Below, piece after piece: positions 1 through 11,650 of a stretch of 64,000 nucleotides of DNA. The translations under genes were made by a program, and so were the position numbers. This DNA is from Sipunculus nudus. Its lineage: Eukaryota; Annelida; Sipuncula; Golfingiida; Sipunculidae. The stretch spans positions 52,774,917 through 52,838,916 of the forward strand of contig CM049319.1 of assembly GCA_026874595.1 (NCBI GenBank), written 5' to 3'. Under the pieces are notes generated by a model. That model did no database searches. It had not been told where the DNA came from and was given only the letters and a program-made list of their open reading frames with translations. How positions within the stretch are numbered: position 1 is the stretch's first letter; each line of letters opens with the position of its first letter.

Positions 1-2389
1 CACTAAAAATAATCTCTTTTGTGAATAAAGGGCTAAAGTGGTAAGCACACAGTATATTAAGGGCCTTAAATATACAGTACCAGCCCTTTAAGGTGACTGA
101 ATAATTGTTTCTGAAGCTCTGAGAATTGCTCCTTCATGCACTGCTTACTGATGAATTTCTTTTGAATTCTAACCAAATTTTGTATGACATTTTAAATAAT
201 TTTGTGTAATTTCATCAATGATCCATTAACTGATAAACTATTGGAATATATAAAACTGTCCATACAGCTATTCACATAGTTAATTATCTTATATAACTGA
301 AGCATATTCAAAAACCCCAAAAGCTTTTACAAAAGTAATGCTGAAATATTGCACATAATCCCAAATACCATATTTGGTCGTACCCTTTATCTCCCGACAA
401 GAGCGTGGTCAGGTGAACTATACACGATGTACAGGCGAATACAGAGGAAGGCATAAGGCCTGATGATCGTGTTGGGCTTGATATTATACACATGAAAACA
501 TGTACACAAACGACTGATACCCAACTGACCAATATGTAGGCTCCAACACCCTTAACTTGTCCGAAGGTCTACTATGTCAATACAAGACATGCTAAACTGC
601 TGCAAGTTTCAAAATATCCTACACAAAACAAGGAGTTATGCGCCCCAAATTCATATGTACAGTGGGGAACGCAAACGTATAATGATACAACACATGGAAA
701 GAGAGATCGAGAACTCCCCACTATTGCATAATTTACCTGTTACATAATCATGATCTCTGAACTTATGTCTATATGATCAATGGGCTGGTTAGAACCTATG
801 GAACAGCGAGTTGGCTCCTACTCATCTAAACAAGACAACATAGACAGATAAGATTAGTAGAAAGCATTATTGTACAATATATATAACACCGACCGGTATA
901 TTATAACTTCCCTCTGTCGGTCTCTCTTTCCTTACAACACCAAATGACTAGTTCTACACAGCACATAGTCAAGTTCTATAAAAGTTCTCTAAAAATAAAA
1001 GATTGCATATATGATGGTCTAGGTCATTATTATGAACTGTTACTCCCTTTTAGTCCCCACGTATTGACCCACATATAATCTGTACACAGAACTATTAGGA
1101 TTTACCACATTACTGCACTGAGTACAAGCCAACATATGCACAACATGGTTCAGTGCTTCTTGGGAATCTGTACAAAAAGGGGGTAGGCAGGAGTTAGACA
1201 CGTACTGGATGGTTTCGCCAAACTTGACAATAAATGTACACAGTTTACAAACTACTGTTGTGTAGATGGCAGAATGAAAAAGAAAGAGAAAAAAAATAAC
1301 CTAAAGAAAGAAACATATTGCACAGAGGCCGAGCTGGCTACTTTTCTTTGAGTACACACACCTTAATATACCATGTCGGTACTCGTAAGAAAAGCCGAGG
1401 TCTACCATTCACAAGGAGCCAACAACGTGGGAACGGGCCGGCTGGAGGCTTGGCAGGCTATCCCCCTGATCGATGAAGACTTGCGAATAAGAGTAACTGC
1501 AATTGCTTTTTGAGTGCCGCAACTATTGATCTCCCCGTTCAGCCCCACTAGGGTAAGATGATAAAAACACAGAATCAGGCCACAGCAAACTAGCTCCCTT
1601 TCTTGCCAATGGAAAAAGTTTAAGTACCCGCTGCTGTTTGTTAAGGAACAAATCAGCAAGCGAGCACCGACAAAGCTAGCCTTGTAAGTAAATGTAATCA
1701 GAACGCAGTTATCAGTGGTCTTTTAGTAGCATTGTGAAATCCTAGCTGCCTCTGTAATTATGTGCCCACTCCACAATGAACACCAAATTTATCCAAAGTA
1801 AAAATTTCTATAGGCCTGATTCTTACTTCCGTGTGCCCGGCTGCAAGCTCTACAGCATCACACCTCTCCCTCCCCATACAGGGGATATATATACTTTGTT
1901 CACTTGAATGGTGCAGTAAAAAATGTATACAATAGGAACCACACTGTATGACTAAAGCAACAGGAGACTTTACAGCAAAATCAATAAGTCCTTCCTTGTT
2001 AATATTGGGGAAGAACAGCAAAAAAACTGATACAGCTATCTTAGTCAGGCTCTAGCCATCAAACCATGTAGTAAGTTCCCCCTGCCATAACTAAGTCTGA
2101 TAGCTGCGTTTGTCACTCTAGTTGACTCTTTAACTATAAACCAAGCAATGAAGCCGTAGGCCTGCTTGTACCCCCTCATCCACATCTTGCCTGTTATCTC
2201 AGGACCTTGTTATTATGATGTCAGTCAGGACATCTGTTTGACTTGATAGTCAGGTTTGGTTGATGTTATCTTCGTAGTCACACAATAGCTAGCCGCTTTA
2301 CCATTCATATAGATCTAGCTCTCTCCCTTCATTCTGGTTTAGCAAATGTTCTTTTAGTCAATTCCTGGCTATTATTAATTTAGTCATGC

Positions 2390-2590
2390 CTCCCCTATTA
2401 TTCCTGAAGTCAGGCCTCCCCCTTTATCCCTGTAGTCGGGTCCTATAGCTGTATCCCTGTACTCAGGTCTTATAGCTGTTATCCCTGTAGTCAGTTCCTA
2501 GTTGTTATACCTGTAGTCAGGTCCTAGCTGTTACCCCTGTTGTCAGGTCCTATAGCTGTTATTCCTGTAGTCAGGTCCTTGCTATGGCTA
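2390..2590. repeat. Degenerate minisatellite, unit about 28 bp
   Basis: About seven diverged copies of a unit built on CCTGTAGTCAGGTCCTATAG, spaced 26-30 bp apart. Copies differ by substitutions and small indels, so the array is old. Confidence 0.8.
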
Positions 2591-2919
2591 AGATAAAGCT
2601 GCTATCTTTAGTCACTTTAAAGCTAGTCAACAAAATACTTAACAAGAAAATAAAGTTTTCCTTTAACAGTTTTCGGTTGCTTAGAAAGATTTAAATCATA
2701 TGGAATTTGTTCTTTGGACCACAAGAGCAAAATAATAAATAAACAAAGCAGGTAATACTGACCTGTGTACAGTAAACTTGAGACATAAAGAACTGATGCT
2801 TGTATAGAAACATCGTTTGTCAATTTGTTCTGTCATGCAATATAACAAAAGGATAGAACTAACTAATCACTAACTAAACATTCATCAGTGCTATTTTTTA
2901 GTATATTAATCAAATGAGC

Positions 2920-3045
2920 AAAAATGATGTAAATACCAAGAATGATAACATTAATGATAATAGTATCAATAATAATGATAATTAATAATAATAATAATGA
3001 TATCAATAATGATAATAATAATAACAGTAATACCCAATGTGTACA
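2920..3045. repeat. AT-rich microsatellite (AATAATGAT-type)
   Basis: Imperfect AAT, GAT and AATAATGAT runs. The minus-strand frame through it is an Ile/Leu-only artefact. Confidence 0.85.
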
Positions 3046-3197
3046 GTTAATAAATGGATATGACACTTTTCAGACTTAAAATCATGTAAAGAGATGGGCT
3101 AGGGCCCATAAAGCTATAGCCATACAGATGTAAAAATCACCGTTAATCAACGACTAGTATATATGGTATCCACCAGACGGTAAAACACCACGGAATG

Positions 3198-3203
3198 TTT
3201 ATT
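3198..3203 (-). terminator. Possible poly(A) signal AATAAA for onecut
   Basis: Reading down the minus strand from the stop codon, this is the first canonical AATAAA I found, about 1.8 kb into the 3' region. It is followed within 10-35 nt by a GT-rich stretch (GTGGTGTTTT). The word is common in AT-rich DNA, so the assignment is weak. Confidence 0.3.
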
Positions 3204-4688
3204 TCATTGGAGATGTTGATATTAACTGACTTGCTCTGATCGACTTGGTCTTGACTAGACATGTCTTCAAATATAAGAATTCAAATGTGTAAATAAAATT
3301 ACAATAAAGTACCCCTTACTATCAGCTATATATCTATAGGTGTATAAATATATACCTCTTTGTGAGATCTGTATATAAATATTGTACATAATTAACATTA
3401 TATTGCAACCGTAGACTAACAAGCTGGCTCCTAAGTAACTCAGCTTCCTAAGGATATTAAATTAATTTTTTTTCTGCAGCTAAATAATGACTGTTAACTG
3501 CATGCAAATTAGGTCAAAGGTCATAGACCAGTTTCTGGAATGTTACTGAATACATGTTAATTCTCCCAATATATTATTAATCCCTACAAAAATACAAGTG
3601 TTGTTATTATATCCAAAGGCTACAGTGCAAACCCAATTTAAATATTTGACATCTGACCCACAATGCAATATTCAAAATGTCTTCTGAGACCCGCCGTCCA
3701 GGTAAATGGAATGTTGCCGTGGTGACATATAATTAGATGAAAGTAAATAAAATATCTGGGAATCATTTTCAATTTTACATTGTACTGACAGTACTGAGTC
3801 TGGTAAATCCAGCTGCACAATTAATAACCTTTATAAAGTCTGAGTGCGCCAGAACATAGTTATGCAAAAACATGCAATTCAAAACATTGGAATGTGTGTT
3901 ACAGCCTGCACAGAACAATAAATATGATATTTCAAATTAACTGGTGATAAATGACATTGCGTAGAGGATCGTTACTTTGTAAATGCTGAAATTATGATAA
4001 ATTCTTAACCTAGGTGGCACAACACCATAGGGCCCCCCGGGACAATGTGATGACAAAATTGTAAAATTTCTGAAGTGATTACAGGCAATTTCTTACATAA
4101 AATGCCTTACTGTCTGACACTGCCAATAATATATCATTATTCCAATTCTGATTAATTTGAATTTTCCCCATGGTAAAATGCAAGTGGCATATCATCCATT
4201 GTGAAATTATTAACAGGGTACACTGTTAATCCCTGCATTGAGGTTTTCACAATCTAAGCTTCTCTCCATGAGCAAAACTGTCAAATCTGTAAGTACTGCA
4301 GCATTTGATTCTGTCCCATGATGCATTGCAGTAGAACATAATCATCCCTAACATCCCATAATATTTGCATAAATTTCACAAATAATAAATTAAATAACTT
4401 AAGCAGACTTAAAGTCCAGTACACCACCAAAATGCAAATATATATATAAATATATATATATAGATGGTAATCACAAGTTAGAAGGCAAATTACATAAAAA
4501 ATCATGTCTGAAACAACTTGACAGCGGTCAAACAAAGTAAACATGGAACGTGTTCAAACACTCTGTGTACCTGAAAAGTGTCACATGACTTCTTGGTATC
4601 ATGTGACACACCACTTGGCTCACCAGACACAGCAAAATTTGTGTACCTTTGGTAATGATATGCAAATATTCACCTAAGTCCTCCAATG

Positions 4689-4702
4689 ATGCCCTCTGTT
4701 GG
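4689..4702 (-). promoter_or_regulatory. CTCF-like motif
   Basis: The minus strand reads CCAACAGAGGGCAT, 12 of 14 to the CTCF core CCASYAGRKGGCRS. It lies about 340 bp past the onecut stop codon. Motif match only. Confidence 0.35.
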
Positions 4703-5038
4703 TCCATCCAAAACCTGGGTCGCAGTCATCAGTAGTACATTATTAATATTCACAATGTCATGTTCCAATTGTGCAAAGGGGAGCAACTGAGTAGTACACA
4801 CTAAGATAACGTTCACAGAACACAATGAAATAGCTGCTAAATTCCTACCACAAGGTCTGTCATGAGGCGTCTACCCCTACACTGCACCAGCGCGGACAGA
4901 CGCCCACCGTCACAGCTGACAGAGTTTCGATTGCACAGGCTCCCAGAGATGACAAAGTTTTAACCATTGGAATGTCACGTGTTTTAACTCGCCGTCCGAT
5001 CCAGGGAGCATCAGAAAGGCAAGTTCGTCACTCCATTG

Positions 5039-5316
5039 TCAGTTCTGCTGCCCGTTCTCGATGGCGTTGTTGTTTTCTGTGTCATCACGATATTTATCAA
5101 GTGATCGTCGCCTTGCGTTCATGAAGAAGTTTGCGACTGTTGAGACCTTCAGCCCGAGCTGCTCCGCAATCGTGGCCTGCATCTCCTTGCTTGGACGTTT
5201 GGTTTCCTTGAATATTGCCAGTAAGGTGCGACGCTGTATGTCAGTGAACACCAGCCGCGGCTTCTTTGGTGTGGGGTTCTCTGGTTTCACCTGTTCGGTG
5301 TCTTTCCTCTTGCAAG
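5039..5316 (-). CDS. onecut: ONECUT (HNF6-class) transcription factor, terminal exon with homeodomain
   Basis: Last coding exon of a ONECUT protein, a nuclear DNA-binding factor that in other animals combines one CUT domain with this divergent homeodomain and acts in neural and endodermal differentiation. The exon starts after a minus-strand acceptor ending tttacag and gives 91 residues plus TGA. The homeodomain is residues 16-75. L16, F20, N51 and R53 are all present, and the ONECUT hallmark pair F48/M50 is seen in FFMNARRR. The basic stretch CKRK opens the exon, as expected for the linker after the CUT domain. Homeodomain position 60 is Tyr, where vertebrate ONECUT proteins have Trp. The tail after the homeodomain is short and rich in Asn, Gln and Glu. 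The first two bases complete a split Ala codon, so the exon enters in phase 1. The open frame continues upstream to a Met at 5413, but that part is intron. Family identity is near certain. Confidence 0.97.
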
Positions 5317-5319
5317 CTG

Positions 5320-6030
5320 TAAAGACAATATATTTGAAAAATAAAATATAGCCATCAAGACAAGACCAAATGGTGCTTTGGTAAAATATGAAAGAGACAT
5401 TTTCTGTATTCAAATTAATTCAAATTCATGCACAGTGTTACTTTCTAGTTATTCCAATTCACACATAGTTTTACTACCTAGTAATTCAGGTTCACACATG
5501 GTATTTACTTAATACCTAGTAATTCTATCCTATCAAAAATTTAAAGTTTTGTGGAGGTCCAATGCTGTGTTAGAATAGCATACAGAAATTACTATATCAA
5601 CACTGATACCAAACTTTCTCCCACTGAAAGCAAATTTTTATATTACTGCATAAGGTGAATTTTATCTTTACCAACAATTGTATAAGTGTAAAAATTCACA
5701 AGAGAAATGTCAAATGATAACTATCGACAAAAATAAGCTTGGTACCTGATCAAACATTTTATTTCACCATGCAGGACAGAAAAAATATACATTAAAACAT
5801 GCTTTAAAATGCAGCAGGTTTAGGTAGTCCTTGAGGATGCCTAATGCAGGCTGTCACACCAAAGCAAACATGACCAAAATATTCCTGAAAATCTGCTAAG
5901 CAAATTCAGACAAAGACATTCATATTGGTTCTCAAACAAAGTTAAATAGTTTTGTCCAATATGTTATTTCTATTGAACTGAGCCGTTGAATATTTAAACA
6001 TGTAAGTTGATTTAGTTCAATAAGAGAGTC
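5320..6030. other. AT-rich intron, nothing recognised
   Basis: Low-GC filler next to the homeodomain-exon acceptor. It contains a short repeated phrase around 5410-5525 (ttcacacat...ctagtaatt). No coding or structural feature was recognised. Confidence 0.5.
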
Positions 6031-6116
6031 AGTCTTAATAGCTTTAATGGTTAAATATTTGGTTACGATGTAGGATCTCGGAGTGGGAGGACCTTGGTTC
6101 AAATCCCACCAGCACC
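6031..6116 (+). repeat. Decayed tRNA-derived SINE head
   Basis: A pol III B box, GGTTCAAATCC (6096-6106), is preceded at the usual distance by an A-box-like word TAGCTTTAATGG. Between them is a D-arm-like TTTGGTTACGATGTAGGATC. The 5' and 3' acceptor strands do not pair, so this is not a functional tRNA. It resembles the tRNA-like head of an old SINE. Confidence 0.5.
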
Positions 6117-6269
6117 TCAAAGGCTGTACAGTAAAACCTTGGAAGAACCTAAGTCATTTACTGCAATGTCTTCATGACTGATATGTACTTCTAGATTATT
6201 TCAAACTCAAATGTATTCTACTTGAATTCCAGGAGGCATAAAAAAAGTATTCTGATTTTAATGTATACA

Positions 6270-6428
6270 CAGTGGAACCACAATTATGACCACCTTGAGG
6301 ACTGACCAAAGTGGTCTTTATTTCGGGGTGGTCTTATTTGTGAAAATTTGTGAAAGTTAATTGGATCATATATTTGGGACCAAGAAAAGTGGTCATTATT
6401 GTGGGGTGGTCGCAAAGAGTTTGATTGT
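6270..6428. mobile_element. Short pogo/Tigger-like MITE (about 160 bp)
   Basis: It opens with CAGTGGAACCACAATTATGA and contains two copies of the GGGGTGGTC sub-terminal word, as in the larger element at 6987-8207. The right end (gcaaagagtttgattgta) is a decayed copy of that element's right terminus. Confidence 0.65.
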
Positions 6429-6986
6429 ATATATATGGTGCTGTTTGTCCAAGCAGTTGCATCCAAAAGCTTACATAATATATATACATACATAAAAATA
6501 CAAACATAAAAACACACTCATTAAAAAAAGAACAAATCTTCAGATGTGTTAACACTTTTGTACTGTTTATGTCCCTGGTAAAACACAAGTGTACCCTCTA
6601 ACTGACCGAGGGGGTCTAAACACAGATAATTCTAATCAACTTCAGACATTGTGTAGTGTCCTGGTTAAGAAACCAGCTCTCCCTGCTGAATCCAAGTAAC
6701 AAGTTCTTGGCAACAATTCAAATGTACTTGTTGGAGTGCAGAGGAGCTTTCAGTACAGAAATCATGGATAATAAAATATTCCAAATAACGGACATTTCTA
6801 AATAAAGAACAACAACAGTGCTCTGTGAGAAGAGACTAATATTATGGTTTTCATACTGTCTAAAACTGTGTCATGAAGTTTTGTGATCTCAAAGTTCATG
6901 ACAATCCCGCATATTAGAGTTGGAAATATTTGATATTTCACTATAAAAGTAAAAAGAATGGTGGTTTATCAAACTGTCACATAGTA

Positions 6987-8207
6987 CAGTGGAACCCCAC
7001 AATTACGACCACCCTGGGGACTTGGCAAAGTGGTCGTAATTTGGGGGTGGTCGCATTTGTGAAACTCTTACCTTGGTCGCATATATCACGGCGATGTTTA
7101 ATGTGTATCAGTTTGTATATATTGCATATCTTTAATGTGACTTATAACAAAATATTTTACTAAGCGGAGAACCCTTATTAGGAATGTTTTATTTTGTGTA
7201 GCTGAAAAGAAAAAAAAATGTTTTATATATTTATTCATAATAAAAATATATATACATTGACACATACGTAGTGACTGATGATTAACACATAATTACACTA
7301 GAGACAATACGAAAATAACCTACTTGAACAAATTGAACATAATACGTGGCTATCATATATTTAGCCCTCCGCCTGAGGATATATTGCGTGCACTTGAGTT
7401 TTGCCGATGCTTAACTGCTAAGCCAGTTGGCGCTGACTGCATCCTGGTGTTACTGCCTTGATTAACACCACTTTCTCCTTCAAGGAGCGCTCTTTCCGAG
7501 GCATGGTCGCACAACAGCAAGCAATTTAAACGCAAACTGAACCAGCAGAGAAATAAACTGACAGATATTTATCTAATAAGGCAAGATAAACGGATTTGCC
7601 CCTATGCAAGCTTTGTATTTATACATTTGACTGACTGCTCAATAGGACTTAGGATTAACTAGATCATTAATTTGACCAATGAGGATCGAACATTATGTGA
7701 TGAGTAAAAATATTAAGCTCTCACCCCCACACTTTTGGTAGCTGTAATACAGGTGATCACTGAGGGGCAATTAGCATCGCTAGCCAAAGACCCCAGGGCA
7801 GTTAGCCAGGCAGACCGGCTCATTAAGTAATCAGCCGATAGTTACCCTCTTTGATCTACAACTTACGCCTCAACGAGTCTCAGCGCGGACACAGAGTCAG
7901 GAAGGGTTACACTAGGGTTGGGAACCCTTGTTACCCTCTTTGATCTTTCGTTTAGGCGCCTGTGACAAGGCGCAGCCATTGACTCGTGACAAAAGTTGTT
8001 TCAGTACTTCTCGGCAGTGGTCGCATTAGCGGGGTCGCATGAGCGCTGGGGCCAGGATATCTGGTCGTAATTCTGAATTTAGGGGTGGTCGTAATTTTGA
8101 GTCATTTTTAAACATAAATAAACTAAAAAAAATTCGGGACCAAGCAAAGTGGTCGTAATTGTGGGGTGGTCGCAATTGTGGGGTGGTCGCAAGGCGGGGT
8201 TCCACTG
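6987..8207 (-). mobile_element. Tigger/pogo-class DNA transposon relic, 1.2 kb
   Basis: The left end is CAGTGGAACCCCACAATTAC; the right end, read inward on the minus strand, starts CAGTGGAACCCCGCCTTGCG. Both sides are flanked by TA, the target duplication of the IS630-Tc1-mariner superfamily. Sub-terminal repeats GTGGTCG occur several times at each end. A broken piece of the transposase N-terminus lies inside on the minus strand (7364-7504), confirming the family. The rest of the transposase is missing, so this is an internally deleted, dead copy. Confidence 0.88.
7364..7504 (-). pseudogene. Remnant of pogo/Tigger transposase N-terminal HTH (CENP-B-like) domain
   Basis: From an ATG at 7504 the minus strand reads MPRKERSLKEKVVLIKAV and then, a few residues on, CSQRQLA, an in-frame TAG, QLSIGKTQV. 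This is the N-terminal helix-turn-helix pattern of Tigger/jerky/CENP-B-type transposases: a basic start, a K-E-K helix, the SQRQLA turn and a GKTQV recognition helix. It runs 47 codons with one internal stop and then ends at TAA. The DDE catalytic region is absent. Confidence 0.85.
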
Positions 8208-8209
8208 TA

Positions 8210-9320
8210 ATTGCCTTGAGATTAACATCCATATCCCCTCCAAATTGCATATGATCCACTAAGGATCCATAATTACTTACACCTTATCCCTAGGCTCACT
8301 CATTAACTGGACAAACAAATCAACAGACAAACAGGGGAGAATACACAAGCTCTAAAAACACAAAATAAACCAAGATGTACTCAGACGAGTACAAATCAAC
8401 ATGAAACCTAAAAAAATTTTGTGCTGGCTTCTGCAATAGCTGTCAAAATCCTCAAAAGTCACTGTATTTTACCATATTTATATACAGTCAGGTTTGGAGC
8501 TCAGCAAGTGTTAAAACAGCTGAACCTCAAGCCCGCTGCTTTGCCCATTTTGTAGACACCTACAGTCATTAAGAGGAACCCAAACAATTGAGCTTAACCT
8601 ATCCCAGAGGGATGTACCTCTACTACGCGGTGTTTAACAATAACACCAGCCGTGGCCAGGATCAATGCACTGACACCATTTTATTGGCAAAATGATCAAG
8701 ACAAGGAAACTGGTTGAGCTTATGAGACCTCGCTGATTGCCTGGTAAAACACCCACAACAAGTCACGGCCAATAGTCAAATGCTAATGCCATCTATATTT
8801 CAATTACGGCGGCCCGAGCTGTACTGTCTTATTGCTGGTAATACGCCACGGTAACTATAGAGGGAGCTGCTGTAGTGGACGGTATATGAAGGGAGAAAGA
8901 AATTGTATAGAACAGGAATAAAGGCAGTGCACCTCGGCCACTCTGGAATTGTTCTGGGGAGGCCGCCGGGAGCCATGAATTACTCACTGAACCAGAACAA
9001 TAAATGCTGGGGTTCAGTAGCGGCCTGGACTGCACTACAATAGCTAGTGTTCTGACATGCATCGTCATGGCGACCAACCATCCCTGGCCAAGGACTGAGG
9101 GCTGAGAGCTTACAACGAAAAAGCTCCCTTTTCTACATTGATCAGACATCTGTTCTTAAATTGGCATTAAATACTTGACATCAATAGGCATAAATAATTT
9201 GTGTGTATACACAAGGACAGTGCTGCAGCAGCTATTATCTTATCCCGTCAAGAGCAAGCCCGCAACAACAGGAGCGCTTATTTAACTGCATTGTTACGGA
9301 GTCGTACAACAGATGGCTAA
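8210..9320. other. Base-balanced intronic island, candidate regulatory element
   Basis: After a short AT-rich lead the GC content rises between about 8520 and 9300. The interval 8770-8815 (CAAATGCTAATGCC followed by CAATTACGG) has the homeodomain-site-rich texture typical of conserved non-coding elements. The 106-codon minus frame at 8829-9149 has no recognisable domain. Conservation is not testable here. Confidence 0.4.
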
Positions 9321-9940
9321 GTTCTCATCCGCTTAAGGCTTAATGCTGTGACCTTCCATTTCAGTGTAGTCACCCGAGCGAACCAAAATAGCATACACTT
9401 TCTCTGGTGAGCCAGGTGATTCAAAATAATGGTAATTTAAAACTCATACCATCAAATGCTTTAAAGTGTTTTGAAATGTAGAGTGATTATAAATTGATGA
9501 AACAAACAAGCAAGAGGAACTGAAAAAACAATCCAATCAGAGCCTATTGCCAGAGCTGATTACCAGTTTAAACTGTGAGGGTACAGTAAATCAAGTACTT
9601 TGGGTAAGGAACCCTGATTTATTACTTGAACGGGGAGTGTCAGTTCAATGTAATTATTATTTTTTTTTTCTACATCAAACTAAGATAGGGTACTAACAAA
9701 TAAAACAATTAAAAGATGCTGCGTTTTATCAGAACCCGGAAAATTAAGCTACATAAAGTAAAGCTTTATTTGACTTAAATATTTCAAAGACAAGGCTTAA
9801 ATTAAATGCCCTTAATTCAAATATATGTATCCAGACCAGTGCTCTATCATACAGATATCCACTGACTAAAGCCAATTGTTATGTTCACATGGATGAAGTT
9901 CCCTAATCCATAAACTGCACCTAATTTCTAGCTGGGTCAT
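9321..9940. other. AT-rich intron with small mixed patches
   Basis: Mostly AT-rich. A short T-run is at 9658-9670. No gene, RNA or repeat family was recognised. Confidence 0.4.
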
Positions 9941-10560
9941 TTCACCAATTACAAAAGGCATCCGCAAGACCGCTATCCAGAGAGTGGTCAACGGGATAGG
10001 GCCGCAGGTCTAGGGGAGCTTTCTCTCAAACTCTTTGTCTGGATCCAGGCCTACAGGTTACATAGGCCCATACAAGTCGGGGCCATTTTGGCGGGCAGCT
10101 AATCTGTCAAATTTCCTGAGAGTTTCACAAGAGCAGTGCCACTCCAATCGTCAGTCATGATGGCATAATTTCATTCGACCAGGCTGAATGTAATAAGAGG
10201 GCTTCAAGCTACTTCCGAGCAATTGCAGGCCCCACCCGTCCCCCCAAAAGGAAGCTGGTTTGGGGACTCGCTGTTATAAATAGAGTTGGATTAAGGCCCA
10301 GAGGAGGCAAACACAAGTTTAATGCTGCCTAATAGTAGCGTGAAAAGCTGTCCCACAAAGCTAGCAGCCTCTGTTTGGTGAAAGCCATTACCAACAGGAA
10401 ATTTATGTGTAATTCCCTAGAATGCATAAATAATTGTCTGCCCGCCTTAAAAAAAGTCGCCCAGCAGCCAAACACCACTTATTTCACTACTTGTTGGTTG
10501 GAGATGGGGAGTGTAACCTTTAACCTTGCCTTAGAACCACTTTTGAATTCTTGCCATTAA
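9941..10560. other. Base-balanced intronic island, candidate regulatory element
   Basis: The stretch has near-even base composition in sharp contrast to its AT-rich flanks. It includes CCAAAATGGCC on the minus strand near 10083 (YY1-like AAAATGGC) and TAATTTCATTCG near 10166. The 61-codon plus frame at 10375-10560 shows no domain. Probably regulatory, by texture only. Confidence 0.4.
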
Positions 10561-10983
10561 AATCCACTCAAAATAGTCAACTGTATATAAATTATACTGA
10601 GATGAGAAAAGCCCCATAATCAGTGACTATAAAATCACAAGTATATATCAATAATTTATTTATTTGATTGCAATAATGCATAGAATTATTTTCCCAAGAC
10701 ATGTTTTTGTACAACTAGTTTTCTCTCCAGACCTTCCTCGAAATTAATGTATATTGCAAAATGAATAAATGAATTTTTATCTGATTAATTTATTTAAACT
10801 TACAACAAGTCCTAGATAAAGACAGTGTAAATACTTGTCTGAGCTGCAGGATTCAATGTAAATCAACACAAGTTAATTGTTACAAGGTGAGTGGTTAAAT
10901 TAGGTCATCAACTGAGACAGATTACATAATCAATAGAAACCCCTGCTGGTGGCTCCAGACAAAATGCACATAGCATACATATG
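10561..10983. other. AT-rich intron
   Basis: AT-rich sequence with no feature recognised, leading into the tandem array. Confidence 0.4.
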
Positions 10984-11400
10984 ATATACATAACTAGTCC
11001 ACTCATACCATACATATACATGGCTAGTCCACATATGCAATACATATACATAGCTAGTCCACATATACTATACATATACATGGGTAGTCCACATATACTA
11101 TACATATACATGGCTAGTCCACATATGCAATACATATACATACCATACATATACATAGGTAGTCCATACATACCCTACATATACATGGCTAGTCCACATA
11201 TGCAATACATATACATGGCTAGTCCACATATGCAATACATATACATGGCTAGTCCACATATACCATACATATACATACCATACATATACATGGCTAGTCC
11301 ACATATACCATACATATACATGGCTAGTCCACATATACCATACATATACATAGGTACTCCATACATACCCTACATATACATGGATAGTCCACACAAACCC
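10984..11400. repeat. Minisatellite, 30-bp unit
   Basis: About 13 copies built on CATACATATACATGGCTAG then TCCACATATAC. Some copies have extra CCATACATATACATA inserts. Because the unit is a multiple of three and stop-poor, long frames open on both strands; they are artefacts. Confidence 0.95.
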
Positions 11401-11650
11401 TACATTTACATGACTACTCCACATATACCATACAATACATGGGTAGTCCATACAAACCCTACATTTACATGACTACTCCACATATACCATACAATACATG
11501 GGTAGTCCATACAAACCCTACATTTACATGACTACTCCACATATACCATACAATACATGGGTAGTCCACACAAACCCTACATTTACATGACTACTCCACA
11601 TATACCATACAATACATGGGTAGTCCATACAAACCCTACATTTACATGAC
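11401..11650. repeat. Minisatellite, 59-bp unit derived from the adjoining 30-bp array
   Basis: Copies begin at 11401, 11460, 11519, 11578 and 11637 (TACATTTACATGACTACTCC...), nearly identical over four full units. Each unit is a fused pair of diverged 30-bp monomers with one base lost. It looks like a younger expansion than the 30-bp block. Confidence 0.95.

Larger units (their letters stand above)
1..5038 (-). other. onecut 3' UTR and downstream flank
   Basis: AT-rich sequence after the stop codon, with no recognisable coding sequence on either strand. ONECUT messages in vertebrates have very long 3' UTRs, so much of this may be transcribed. A possible poly(A) signal is listed separately. 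The stretch also holds a 28-bp degenerate repeat (2390-2590), an AT-only microsatellite (2920-3045), a (TA)n tract (4436-4462) and a CTCF-like word (4689-4702). Confidence 0.5.

Noticed and set aside
5061-5351. 96-codon plus-strand frame
   Set aside because: Antisense shadow of the onecut homeodomain exon.
5317-5413. Upstream extension of the homeodomain frame to a Met at 5413
   Set aside because: A clear acceptor at 5317-5320 and the family alignment place the exon start at CKRK; the extension is intron read-through.
10908-11472. Open frames of 63-163 codons on both strands
   Set aside because: Translation of the 30/59-bp minisatellite; mirror frames on both strands show no coding constraint.
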